From Psychromonas sp030397575 (GTDB lineage Bacteria > Pseudomonadota > Gammaproteobacteria > Enterobacterales > Psychromonadaceae): a stretch of 64,000 nucleotides of DNA. Within the stretch, counting starts at the first letter, position 1; the number at the start of each line of letters is the position of its first letter. Made by a program: the position numbers and the translations under genes. Below, one piece after another: positions 34,602 through 44,044 of the stretch. The stretch lies in assembly GCF_046250175.1 (NCBI RefSeq), contig NZ_CP176468.1; one strand, given 5' to 3'. The notes under the pieces were generated by a model. That model did not search any database, was not told the origin of the DNA, and saw only the letters and a program-made list of their open reading frames with translations.

Positions 34602-35543
34602 ATGAGTAAAGCAAATATCCAGTGGTTTCCAGGGCACATGCACAAAGCACACAAGCAAATTAAGGAAGTATTGCCACAGGTAGATATCATCATTGAAGTA
34701 GTAGATGCTCGCATTCCTTACAGCAGTGAAAACCCATTAATTGGCGCTATTCGTGAAAAAACACCTTGTATTAAAGTATTAAACAAAGCTGACCTTGCCG
34801 ATCCTGCTATCACTCAGAAATGGATTGAGTATTTGGAGCAAGATCAAGATATTAAAGCAATTGCTATTACAACCAGTAAACCTGAGCAAGTACATCAAAT
34901 TACAAAGCTATGTGAGCAAATGTTACCGCACCGCCTCGGCCAAGATAAACAGATTCGCGCAATGATCATGGGTATCCCAAATGTTGGGAAATCGACTATC
35001 ATTAATATTCTCGCAGATAGAATTATCGCTAAAACAGGTAATGAGCCAGCAGTAACTAAAAATCAACAACGTATTCGTTTACCAAGCGGTATTATGCTTT
35101 CTGATACACCAGGTTTTTTATGGCCTAAAATTGAAAATGCAAATTCAGGCTATCGCTTAGCGGTAACAGGCGCAATTAAAGATACAGCAATAGAATATGA
35201 AGATATTGCTTACTACGCAGCAGAATACCTTATTGAGCATTACTTACCGCGTTTGCAACAACGTTACGAATTTGATGACGTTCCGCAGTCTGACCATGAA
35301 CTAATGGAGCTAATTGCCAAACGTCGTGGAGCTTTACGTGCAGGTGGACACTTCGACATTTACAAAGTATCGACAATATTATTGAATGAGCTTCGTTCTG
35401 GCGCGCTAGGACCACTAAGTATTGAAACGCCTGAAATGGCCGCAATAGAAAAAGTAGAAGTCGCTGAGTTGATGGCGTTACAAGCAGAAAATAAAATAGA
35501 AAAGAAAAAATCACGAAGACGTAAATACAACAAAAGGAAATAA
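34602..35543 (+). CDS. ylqF: Ribosome biogenesis GTPase RbgA/YlqF
   Basis: A 313-residue circularly permuted GTPase. G4 NKAD (61-64) comes before G1 GIPNVGKST (124-132) and G3 DTPG (168-171), the diagnostic order. The start KANIQWFPGHMHKAHKQI is that of YlqF/RbgA. The tail is very basic (KIEKKKSRRRKYNKRK), suited to rRNA binding. It acts in late 50S subunit assembly. Monocistronic. Confidence 0.94.
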   Translation: MSKANIQWFPGHMHKAHKQIKEVLPQVDIIIEVVDARIPYSSENPLIGAIREKTPCIKVLNKADLADPAITQKWIEYLEQDQDIKAIAITTSKPEQVHQITKLCEQMLPHRLGQDKQIRAMIMGIPNVGKSTIINILADRIIAKTGNEPAVTKNQQRIRLPSGIMLSDTPGFLWPKIENANSGYRLAVTGAIKDTAIEYEDIAYYAAEYLIEHYLPRLQQRYEFDDVPQSDHELMELIAKRRGALRAGGHFDIYKVSTILLNELRSGALGPLSIETPEMAAIEKVEVAELMALQAENKIEKKKSRRRKYNKRK

Positions 35544-35662
35544 CTCTTCTTCGAGTTGATAACTACCATTCAAAGATTATAGCACCACCGAATAGAAGCT
35601 ATTTGTTATCCCTCATTACAATAATTACTCTATTTCAATCTACACTTCTAACATTAAAGCAT

Positions 35663-35690
35663 AAAAAAACCCACTTCAATGAAGTGGGTT
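35663..35690 (-). terminator. Terminator of the repeat lipoprotein gene
   Basis: AACCCACTTCA/TGAAGTGGGTT stem; on the minus strand it is followed by seven Ts. It also closes the convergent ylqF transcript. Confidence 0.92.
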
Positions 35691-35721
35691 ATTAGGTATT
35701 ACTTAATAAAGAGCTAAAGAA

Positions 35722-37206
35722 TTATTGAACACCTAGTTTCTCTAGTGTCTCTAATGTTAACGCACCTTTATTTAAGTTTTGATCTTCTTGGTATGCATTA
35801 ACTGCGGCTTTAGTTTCTGCACCGTAAACACCATCAATTTGTGTGATGCTGTAATCTTTCTTTTGTAGTGCAAGCTGCAATTTAGAAACAACATCTTCTG
35901 TTGTATTTGTTTCACATAAAATTTCTTGCCATTTTAAGTAAGGTTCTGCAGTTTTAACGCTAGTATCGTAAGTTTCGTATACCGCAGGGATAGAGATTTT
36001 AGTCTCTTTAGCAGGTACATCTAACTCACGTGTTTTAACCATCTTACAAATTGCTGGGATTTTCACTTCTTCAGTCGCTGCAGGAGTATCTAAAACATTA
36101 CTTGTTACTAATTCATAAACTGCAGGTGTAACAACTTCTTTAGTTGTTGCTGGCGTCACTAACTCTTGTTTAGTAACCGTTTCGTAAATAGCTGGCGTTA
36201 CCACTTGTTTTGTTGTTGCTGCAGTCACTAATTCTTGTTTAGTCACAGTCTCGAATACAGCAGGTGTCTTCACTTCTTTAGAACTTGGCGCTTTGTCCAG
36301 TGCTCTTGTTTTAACTGTTTTGTAAACAGCTGGTGTCTTCACTTCTTTTGTATAAGCATCTTGATCTAATACCTTAGTTGTCACTGTTTTGTATACTGCA
36401 GGTACTTCAACTAAACATAGAATCTCGCCAGTAGCATGGTCAACTTTTTCAATTTCACCACGACCTTTTTTCCATTCTGTGTGTGCTGGAGAAACAAGTA
36501 CTTGCTCAGATTGCATTTTGTAAGTAGCAGGTATAGTGACAAGCTCAATTTTCTCAGGCTCAACCATAATGCTTTCGCTGATTGTTTTGTAAGTAGCAGG
36601 CACTGCAACAAGTTCAGTTTTCTCAGGCTGAACCATAACACTTTGCGTCACTGTTTTATAAACCGCAGGGACTGCAACCAATTCAGTTTTCTCAGGTTCA
36701 ACCATCACACTTTCTGTTACTGTTTTATAAACAGCTGGTACCGGTACTAATTCAATTTTTTCTGGTTCAACCATAATGTTTTCAGTCACACTTTTATAAG
36801 TGGCTGGAACAGGAATAAGTTTAGAGCTTGCTTGTCTAATTGTTACCTTCTTTTCAACTACTTTATAAGTAGCTGGAGTAATTTCAATTTTAGACTGTGC
36901 TTCTTTAATTAAACGCTGTACTGGATCTGTACGATATTGTGCAGGTACTAGTACTTTAGCGTAACAGTGACCTAATTCTGCATTGGGTGGAATAAGAGAG
37001 TTCGCAACAGACGCTTTGTCACTAGCACCAGGTGTTGCGTTTAAAGCGGCAAGAGCATTGTTTTTCTCTTGAAGTTCTTGATTTAGCTTCTCAATTTGTT
37101 GATCTTTCTTTGCTAAATCCTCATTTGAAGAATCTGATACTGAACACCCTGTTGCAGTAAGCAGAACCGAAGCTGCGATAGCTGTCATTTTAAAGTTAAT
37201 TTTCAT
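35722..37206 (-). CDS. Repeat lipoprotein with C-terminal peptidoglycan-binding domain
   Basis: 494 residues. The N-terminal signal has a probable lipidation Cys21 (TATGCS), then a short coiled coil (EDLAKKDQQIEKLNQELQEK, about 29-49). Residues about 111-415 are made of some 13 copies of a 20-26-residue unit containing PA[V/T/I]Y[K/E]TV and an acidic V-rich partner segment (for example VMVEPEKTELV). The last about 60 residues (VSKLQLALQKKDYSITQIDGVYGAETKAAVNAYQ) form a PG_binding_1 domain. It probably links outer membrane and cell wall through a long repetitive stalk. Divergent from an OmpA-like gene. Function unknown. Confidence 0.85.
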   Translation of the reverse strand: MKINFKMTAIAASVLLTATGCSVSDSSNEDLAKKDQQIEKLNQELQEKNNALAALNATPGASDKASVANSLIPPNAELGHCYAKVLVPAQYRTDPVQRLIKEAQSKIEITPATYKVVEKKVTIRQASSKLIPVPATYKSVTENIMVEPEKIELVPVPAVYKTVTESVMVEPEKTELVAVPAVYKTVTQSVMVQPEKTELVAVPATYKTISESIMVEPEKIELVTIPATYKMQSEQVLVSPAHTEWKKGRGEIEKVDHATGEILCLVEVPAVYKTVTTKVLDQDAYTKEVKTPAVYKTVKTRALDKAPSSKEVKTPAVFETVTKQELVTAATTKQVVTPAIYETVTKQELVTPATTKEVVTPAVYELVTSNVLDTPAATEEVKIPAICKMVKTRELDVPAKETKISIPAVYETYDTSVKTAEPYLKWQEILCETNTTEDVVSKLQLALQKKDYSITQIDGVYGAETKAAVNAYQEDQNLNKGALTLETLEKLGVQ

Positions 37207-37323
37207 TGCTTTTCCCTTTCGTTGAATATGACAAGCACTTTATCACAAAAATAACTTTTATTTAGCTATTTAATTGCTAGTTCGTGATATAGTTCATTTA
37301 TAAATTTAAAAAGGAGTTTAATT

Positions 37324-37833
37324 TTGAAAACATTAAAAATATTATTTACATCTTCGGTTCTTAGTTTAGCACTTGCTGGTAATATTTATGCACAAGACGG
37401 CGGAAAGGATTGTCCCGATTGCATTATGGTACCTGATTTAAATGTTGAGTTTAAAAATGATTCGACTGTTTATATGAATGATGCTGAAAAAAAGGAAATC
37501 GCTGAATTCGCTACTTTCTTAAAAGAAACAGACTTATACGCAGTCATCGAAGGCCACACTAGTAAATTTGCAACGGCTACTTATAATCTACAACTATCTT
37601 CAGATCGAGCAGTTAAAATAAGAGCTGAGTTAATTAAATTAGGTGTTAAACCTGCGCAAGTCAAAGCGATTGGATTTGGTGAAAGCTCACCACTATACGA
37701 TAACAATACAGAGATTGGCGCACAAAAGAACCGTCGTGTTATAGCTGAAGTATTTAATGATGCAGTTGAGCTAGCTGAGTATGTTTCATCTGAAAGAAGT
37801 CGTATTTCAGAAATCAAATACAAAGAACAATAA
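37324..37833 (+). CDS. OmpA-like peptidoglycan-binding protein
   Basis: 169 residues, apparently starting at TTG (37324-37326) seven or eight bases after AAGGAG; no ATG is suitably placed. A signal peptide (about 1-23, ending IYAQ) precedes a CPDC pair and an OmpA C-terminal domain (YAVIEGHTSK, LQLSSDRAVKIRAELIKLGVKPAQVKAIGFGESSPLYDN, QKNRRVIAEV), which binds peptidoglycan. Divergent from the repeat lipoprotein gene, with which it shares a 117-bp promoter region. Confidence 0.9.
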   Translation: MKTLKILFTSSVLSLALAGNIYAQDGGKDCPDCIMVPDLNVEFKNDSTVYMNDAEKKEIAEFATFLKETDLYAVIEGHTSKFATATYNLQLSSDRAVKIRAELIKLGVKPAQVKAIGFGESSPLYDNNTEIGAQKNRRVIAEVFNDAVELAEYVSSERSRISEIKYKEQ

Positions 37834-37885
37834 GCCTTTATTTATCGTTCTTTACAATCATCAATAGCACTCTACTGCTATCAAT

Positions 37886-37913
37886 ATAACCACTGCTATT
37901 TTGCAGTGGTTAT
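37886..37913 (+). terminator. Terminator of the OmpA-like gene
   Basis: ATAACCACTGC-TATTTT-GCAGTGGTTAT, an 11-bp perfect stem followed by ATTTC; T-run weak. Confidence 0.75.
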
Positions 37914-38110
37914 ATTTCCTCTATATTTTGTATTACAAACCCTCATCAAATTCAACTACATCAAATAATTATTCATTTTAACCTATAAAAATATGATTAT
38001 TTATTCATTTTATCTCCAAAAATAAATATTGCTTTGAAGATGTCTGCTATAATTAGCTTTTAGAGATGTATTATGTGTATGTAGAGTCAAAGATTAAAAG
38101 GAATTAATGA

Positions 38111-40507
38111 GTGTTTAAAAATATAAAGATATTCATGTTCTTTTTTATACTTTTTAGCCACTTCTCAATTGCAGAAGAGTTAAAACAAGTAACATTAAAA
38201 ACATCGTGGTATGAACAGTTTCAGTTTGCCGGATATTACATGGCAAAAGAAAAAGGATTCTACAGGCAAGAAGGACTGTCTGTCTCTATAAAACCGTTCT
38301 CAATAGAAAGCCAGTCAGATACTGTCCAACAAATTATTAATGGTGAGATTAACTTTGCCGTTGGTAAAGAAAACCTCATTTTAGAAAAAGCAAAACACAA
38401 ACAAATCGTAGTGCTGTTTGCCTTATTTCAATCAAGTCCTTTGACATTAATCACCACTAAAGCTTCTAATATTAATACCTTTGCTGATTTTAATGGAAAG
38501 AAGATCATGACCAGTGTTGCAGATGCCAAACAAGTGTCTATAAAGGCAATGCTAAATGCAAACCATGTGCAATTAACTGACTTAAAACAAATTACTCATT
38601 CGCACAATATTGAAGATTTAATCAATAAAAAAACTGATATTATTTCAGCGTATATTTCTAAAGCGCCCTACGATCTACAACAGAAAGGGGTCGACTTTAA
38701 TATTTTTTCCCCACAATACGATGGTTTTGATTTATATAGTGACTTCCTGTACACCAGCGAGCACTTTATAGCCGAAGATATCTCAGCCACAAAAGCCTTT
38801 AGAAAAGCATCTCTAAGGGGGTGGGAGTATGCATTCTCTCACATTGATGAAGCTGTTCAAATCATACTTGATAAATACAATGAACAAAATCTAACTAAAG
38901 AAGCCCTCACCTTTGAAGCGGTCGCATTAAAAAAATTAGCCTATCTGAATACAGCTAAAATCGGGGTTATTGATAAGACTAAAATACAAAAAAGCTTTGA
39001 CCTATACAAAGTGTTAGGTATTAATGAAGGTAGTATTGATTATGATAAATTCATTTATGATGCAGAAACTCCTTACATATTTTTTAACTCTTCAGAGCAA
39101 GCATATTTAAAACAAAAGCAAAAAATAACCATGTGTGTTGACCCTAATTGGCTGCCCTTTGAAGGCCTTGACGGTAATGGCCAACACATAGGTACAAACA
39201 AGGCATTTATTGATATCTTTAGAGAGCAACTTCCTATCCCTCTTGAAATAATACCAACGGAGAATTGGTTGGAATCAATAGAATTAGCCAAGCAAAGAAC
39301 CTGTGATCTACTTTCGTTAGCGGGTGAAACAGAGGAAAGAAAACAATACCTCAATTTTACAGATCCTTATTTAGTTTTCCCACGTGTTTTAGTAACTCAG
39401 CACCATATGCCTTTTGTTAATAATTTCAATTTATTAGCCAATAAAAGAATAGGTATGGTTAAAGGTTATGCACAACAAGATTTTATACGCCAAAACTACC
39501 CCAATATCATTGTAGTTGATGTTGATGATGTTCAAAGTGGTTTGAAAAAAGTTGCTGATGGAGAATTATATGGGTTTATTGATGGCTTAGATGCCGTGAC
39601 CTATTTTTTACAAGAGCACTTTTTAGGACAACTAAAAGTCAGTGGCAAATTTGACCAAAAAAGGCAATTAGGTATAGGGGTTAGAAGTGATCAAGTACCG
39701 TTGCTCTCGATTATGAATAAGTTAATCCACAATCTATCGCAAGAAAAAATTGCACAAATAATGGATACCAGTGGTTCTATAAAGTATATAGAAAAGTTCG
39801 ATTACAGATTACTCTGGTGGGGGCTAATTGTAACAATTTTGATTATCGCATCTTTCTTATACCGTCAGAGTCTTCTCAATAAACTAAATAAACGTTTAAA
39901 CGTTCAAATAGAAGAAAAAACAAAAGCACTAAGAGAATTAAACGAAAGTTTAGAACGACAAATTAAAGAAAGAACAAAAAATATCGAACATTCAAAAGAG
40001 CTTTTACGTGATGTGGCTTATAAAGATAACCTAACAGATACCTTTAATCGTCACTATTTAATCGAGCAATCACGACTATTTTTCAAAACCTCTGATGAGC
40101 TTGATACTCCCCTTTCTATGTTATTAATTGACATTGATCACTTCAAAAAAGTAAATGACGATTTTGGACACATAACCGGCGATAAAATATTAAAATATTT
40201 TGTCACAATAACTCAAGAAGCATTAAGGGGGGATGATTTATTTGCACGTTATGGCGGTGAAGAGTTTGTTATTTTATTACCGAAAGCTGGATTAGATGAG
40301 AGTATCTCGGTAGCTGAAAAATTGCGTAAAAAAATAGAAACCAACCCTTACCTTTCACAAAGACTAAATTGCTTTATTAATATTACTATTAGTATTGGTG
40401 TCACTGAGTATCAGAAGGGTGACTCTCTGGAGCGTTTAGTTGAAAAAGCAGATAAAGCATTATACAACGCAAAAGAAAAAGGCAGAAATCAAGTGCAATC
40501 AAGCTAA
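38111..40507 (+). CDS. Diguanylate cyclase with two periplasmic binding-protein domains
   Basis: 798 residues, starting at GTG (38111) after AAGGA. Order: signal peptide (1-21); NMT1/THI5-like domain (about 25-240; SWYEQFQFAGYYMAKEKGFYRQEGL); a family-3 solute-binding domain (about 333-555; ITMCVDPNWLPFEGLDG, DLLSLAGETEERKQYLNFT); membrane helix (about 571-588); charged coiled coil (590-640); GGDEF domain with active site GGEEF (715-719) and inhibitory I-site RGDD (706-709). It should make c-di-GMP in response to periplasmic ligands. No ligand can be named; NMT1 domains bind pyrimidine- or sulfonate-like molecules. Confidence 0.93.
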   Translation: MFKNIKIFMFFFILFSHFSIAEELKQVTLKTSWYEQFQFAGYYMAKEKGFYRQEGLSVSIKPFSIESQSDTVQQIINGEINFAVGKENLILEKAKHKQIVVLFALFQSSPLTLITTKASNINTFADFNGKKIMTSVADAKQVSIKAMLNANHVQLTDLKQITHSHNIEDLINKKTDIISAYISKAPYDLQQKGVDFNIFSPQYDGFDLYSDFLYTSEHFIAEDISATKAFRKASLRGWEYAFSHIDEAVQIILDKYNEQNLTKEALTFEAVALKKLAYLNTAKIGVIDKTKIQKSFDLYKVLGINEGSIDYDKFIYDAETPYIFFNSSEQAYLKQKQKITMCVDPNWLPFEGLDGNGQHIGTNKAFIDIFREQLPIPLEIIPTENWLESIELAKQRTCDLLSLAGETEERKQYLNFTDPYLVFPRVLVTQHHMPFVNNFNLLANKRIGMVKGYAQQDFIRQNYPNIIVVDVDDVQSGLKKVADGELYGFIDGLDAVTYFLQEHFLGQLKVSGKFDQKRQLGIGVRSDQVPLLSIMNKLIHNLSQEKIAQIMDTSGSIKYIEKFDYRLLWWGLIVTILIIASFLYRQSLLNKLNKRLNVQIEEKTKALRELNESLERQIKERTKNIEHSKELLRDVAYKDNLTDTFNRHYLIEQSRLFFKTSDELDTPLSMLLIDIDHFKKVNDDFGHITGDKILKYFVTITQEALRGDDLFARYGGEEFVILLPKAGLDESISVAEKLRKKIETNPYLSQRLNCFINITISIGVTEYQKGDSLERLVEKADKALYNAKEKGRNQVQSS

Positions 40508-40553
40508 TACGGCTGGTGCACTGATTGACGATGAATCAGATAAAAACGAATAA

Positions 40554-40853
40554 TTAAGCGGCTAGCGATAATCTAGCTTCCAAAAAGTCTTCAACAGACT
40601 CCCAAATAGCAATGCTAGCAAACTCTAAAATATTAAAAACTAGCCAACAATATGGATCATGCTCATACCACCTTAATCGAGCGGAATCTAAACGGAATTC
40701 ATTCGCCTTTTCATCACTTAATAAACTAGGCTCTTCCTGTTCAACCAAATGAATAATCGCTTTTAAAATAGGCTCACGTACTTGAGGCTCCATCTCTTTA
40801 AATTGATCTAGCCCTTTACCAAGTTGTGGGCGTTTATCATACCATCTACTCAT
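40554..40853 (-). CDS. Hypothetical protein with two RWY[D/E]xxP motifs
   Basis: A 99-residue soluble protein. The motif RWYDKRP near the N-terminus (residues 3-9) recurs as RWYEHDP near residue 62, each followed by a hydrophobic helix (LGKGLDQFKEM; YCWLVFNILEF), suggesting two related halves. Mostly helical and acidic. I do not recognise a characterised family. It stands alone between the diguanylate cyclase and topB. Confidence 0.65.
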   Translation of the reverse strand: MSRWYDKRPQLGKGLDQFKEMEPQVREPILKAIIHLVEQEEPSLLSDEKANEFRLDSARLRWYEHDPYCWLVFNILEFASIAIWESVEDFLEARLSLAA

Positions 40854-41139
40854 AAACTCTACTTCTTTAGAACAATTGAGGTATTCAACCTTTAATCAAA
40901 AAAGTCAAACAGAAATAACCTGCAAAGATGTAAAGTTCATTAATAATTCACATACACCAATCTACAGCAAAAAGATATTACACTAATGGGTAATAAATTA
41001 ACATTAATTAACTGGGTTTAAGTGCTTTATAATTGATCAATTATTTGGGTAAACCTGATTTATGTGAGGTGTAGATACGCTACTTGGACCACGTTACCTA
41101 TAGTAAGCAGTTTGCATTAGTCATATCGAAAATGTCTTA

Positions 41140-43101
41140 TTATTTACGCGAAGCAGCTTTGCCTTTTTTATAATTATTTTTTGTATAAGCAGTATTTTTA
41201 GTCGGCCGTCCTGCTCGTTTTCTAAAGGTTTTTTTAGTGCTTACTGAGCTACTAGGTAGATTAACCAAAGCTTGTGGACCATCTGCAATTGCTTTATGAA
41301 TAACCCCTTCAAGTTGCTCTTGAAGTGGTAAAACAAACCCCTGATAAGTTTGCTGCTTGAGACTTATCGCATTCAACTGCATTTCCCATAACGCGGTCAT
41401 ATCAGGCAACGTTAAACTATCTGGTAGGCTTTCAATTAACTTGCGCCCTACTTCTGTTGCTTGAATGGTTTTACCGACTCTTTGTAAAAACAGTCTTTTA
41501 AACAATAATTCAATAATGCCAGCCCTAGTCGCTTCCGTCCCTAAACCATCAGTGTCTTTTAATACTTTTTTAAAGTCAGGATCTTGTACAAACCGAGCAA
41601 TATTACTCATTGCCGCAAGCAGTGTCGCATCAGTAAAATATGCTGGCGGCTGGGTGTTTTTATCAATAACTTCGCCACGTTCACAGTGTAAAACTTGCCC
41701 TTTAGTTAAATGAGGTAAAAAACTTTCAGCTTCCTTGTGTGGAAACAATATTTTCCAGCCATCACTTATTTTAGACTTTGCTTTACTAACAAACAGACCT
41801 TGGTTAATCTCGATTTCTGCAATGCATTCTGCATAATGATAATCATCATAAAATTGACATAGGTATTGGCGTACCACTAACTGGTAAATATTTTTGCTTA
41901 GATTGTCTAAAGTGCTAGTTAGTTTTTTTGTATCCGTTGGGATAATCGCGTGATGAGCATCAACTTTACTGTCATTCCAAGCTCTACCTTTGATTGATAA
42001 ATTTACCCCTTGAACAGCCTGTTTCATCTCAGTATCGTTATGCATAATAGCTTGGCTGATAGTTTTAGCTTGCTTATGATGATTACGTGGTAAATAGCGT
42101 GAATCTGAACGCGGATAAGTAATAAGCTTGTAACGTTCATAAAGAGCTTGAGCAGCATCTAATACTTGTTGTGCGCTGTATCCAAAGCGCTTTGCTGCGT
42201 CAATTTGTAAGCTCGATAAATTATAGGGTAATGGCGCAATTTGCTTTTTTTGTTTATTCACAAAACTCAAGACCTTGGCTGGTTGATTTGTAATGCGATT
42301 TGCTACATTTTCAGCTAAGCCTCTCACTAGTACGCGACCTTCACTATCTTGATAAGGGGTACACGCTTCACTAGGCTGCCACTTTGCCGTAAAGTTTTCT
42401 CCAGCCCCTGTATTACAATGGGCTAAAACTTCATAAAAGGGTTTACTGACAAACTGCTGTATCTCACGGTCTCGTTTAGCCACCAAACCTAGTAATGGAG
42501 TTTGAACTCTCCCCACCGAAATAACGCCTTTATAGCCTGATTTTTGAGCTAATAAAGTGTAAGCACGAGTCAGGTTTAAACCGTATAACCAATCTGCACG
42601 GGTGCGTGCTAATGCTGAAGTTGATAATGGAATAAAGTCTTGATTTGAGCGTAATGATTGCAATGATCGTTTCACCGCATTAACCGTTAAATCACTGATC
42701 AAACACCGTTCAACTTGCTTTAGTTTAGCTCCTTTCACTCCACTAAAATGGATCACTTCATCTACTAATAACTGTCCTTCGCGATCAGGATCTCCGACAT
42801 GTACCAGTTGATCGGCTTGTTTAATTAACTTCTTTAGCACACTCAGCTGCTTACTGGTTTTAGGAACGGACTTTAACTTCCACTGTTCAGGGATAATCGG
42901 AAGATGCTCAAACTTCCATTGTTTAAAGCTCGCATCATAAGCTTCAGGATCAACTTGTGTTAAAAGGTGTCCAATGCACCAGCTTACAACATCCCCATTA
43001 CCGACGTAAATACACCCATCAGCTTTACGATGGGGTTTTGGTAAGGCATCAGCAACGGCTCTCCCTAGGCTTGGTTTTTCAGCAATATATAACTTCAACA
43101 T
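41140..43101 (-). CDS. topB: DNA topoisomerase III
   Basis: 653 residues from the ATG at 43099-43101, close behind GGAG; a TTG three codons upstream is less likely. The Toprim domain starts LKLYIAEKPSLGRAVADALPKP and includes VGDPDREGQLLVDEV. The catalytic Tyr329 lies in ITYPRSDSRYL. SVGRVQTPLLGL and a basic C-terminal tail (KRAGRPTKNTAYTKNNYKKGK) are as in TopB. Length equals the E. coli enzyme. It decatenates replication intermediates. Confidence 0.96.
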   Translation of the reverse strand: MLKLYIAEKPSLGRAVADALPKPHRKADGCIYVGNGDVVSWCIGHLLTQVDPEAYDASFKQWKFEHLPIIPEQWKLKSVPKTSKQLSVLKKLIKQADQLVHVGDPDREGQLLVDEVIHFSGVKGAKLKQVERCLISDLTVNAVKRSLQSLRSNQDFIPLSTSALARTRADWLYGLNLTRAYTLLAQKSGYKGVISVGRVQTPLLGLVAKRDREIQQFVSKPFYEVLAHCNTGAGENFTAKWQPSEACTPYQDSEGRVLVRGLAENVANRITNQPAKVLSFVNKQKKQIAPLPYNLSSLQIDAAKRFGYSAQQVLDAAQALYERYKLITYPRSDSRYLPRNHHKQAKTISQAIMHNDTEMKQAVQGVNLSIKGRAWNDSKVDAHHAIIPTDTKKLTSTLDNLSKNIYQLVVRQYLCQFYDDYHYAECIAEIEINQGLFVSKAKSKISDGWKILFPHKEAESFLPHLTKGQVLHCERGEVIDKNTQPPAYFTDATLLAAMSNIARFVQDPDFKKVLKDTDGLGTEATRAGIIELLFKRLFLQRVGKTIQATEVGRKLIESLPDSLTLPDMTALWEMQLNAISLKQQTYQGFVLPLQEQLEGVIHKAIADGPQALVNLPSSSVSTKKTFRKRAGRPTKNTAYTKNNYKKGKAASRK

Positions 43102-43382
43102 GGACTCCAACTGTTTTTATAGACAGTATTTTATATAATAGAACAATTCAAGCTTTAACGCCCTATATTTGCAACTAAATTAACTGACAGTAGTCTATTT
43201 ATGCAGATCAAATTAAAACGAATTTAGAAGAACATGACTATGAACATTAAGTCGCGTTACCTTAAAAATCAGTAATAAATAGGTATTGTCTCTTTGAGTC
43301 ATTCAATAGAACTTTTAAAATATCATTTCGTATATACTAGTGAGCTCTTTGTTACTCACTAATAGCCTAATAGGAAATAATT

Positions 43383-43964
43383 ATGAATCATTTATCTCTC
43401 TCTAAAGCGGCACTTTACGCCAGTACTTTATTATTTCTTAGTGCCTGTAATGATAATGAACAGGAGTTGCCTACTGAACCAACAGTGATAGAAGCACAGC
43501 AAGACACAATAACAGACAGCAGTGCTGCAAAACCGACATTGTTAGAAAGAGCCACTGCTGCGGCTTCTAAAGCTAAAGGCACTGTTGAAGATAGTTCATG
43601 GGATAACGTGACAAAATCCAGCGAAGAAATTTGGAATAAAAGCAAAAAAACTAGCCAAGAAGCACTCAATCTAAGCATTGAATCAGGTAAAGATGCTTGG
43701 CAAAAAAGCAAAGAAACTAGCTTAGAAGCATGGGAAGGCAGCAAAGAAAAAACACAATCTCTATGGCAAGATGGTAAAGAAACCAGCGAAGATTTATGGG
43801 AAAATGGCAAAACCTCTAGTGAATCTCTATGGAATGAGAGTAAGGAAAAAAGTCAGCAACTTTGGGATGAGAATAGTCAAAAGCTAAATGATTTATTTAA
43901 TGATACTGAAGAGGAAGATGCATTCGATAAAGCAAATCAAGCTTTTGAAGCGGATGAAATCTAA
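43383..43964 (+). CDS. Lipoprotein built of nine 11-residue Trp repeats
   Basis: 193 residues. Lipobox FLSAC (Cys22); a Pro/Thr/Ser-rich linker; then residues 71-169 divide exactly into nine 11-mers of the type xLWxxSKExSx, with Trp at the third position of eight of them, and an acidic tail (NDTEEEDAFDKANQAFEADEI). The 11-residue period and Lys/Glu/Ser content resemble group-3 LEA and apolipoprotein-like amphipathic helices. No known family. AGGAAA lies 5-6 bases before the ATG; monocistronic. Confidence 0.85.
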   Translation: MNHLSLSKAALYASTLLFLSACNDNEQELPTEPTVIEAQQDTITDSSAAKPTLLERATAAASKAKGTVEDSSWDNVTKSSEEIWNKSKKTSQEALNLSIESGKDAWQKSKETSLEAWEGSKEKTQSLWQDGKETSEDLWENGKTSSESLWNESKEKSQQLWDENSQKLNDLFNDTEEEDAFDKANQAFEADEI

Positions 43965-44044
43965 TTTGTGAAAACCAGCTTTTAAGAAGTCAGTTATCAA
44001 GTTTCAAAAGATCGTTGATTGTCTATAGCATTAACAGCTCACAT

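Noticed and set aside
36436..36750. Plus-strand frame inside the repeat lipoprotein gene.
   Set aside because: An antisense frame produced by the repeats; no start signal.
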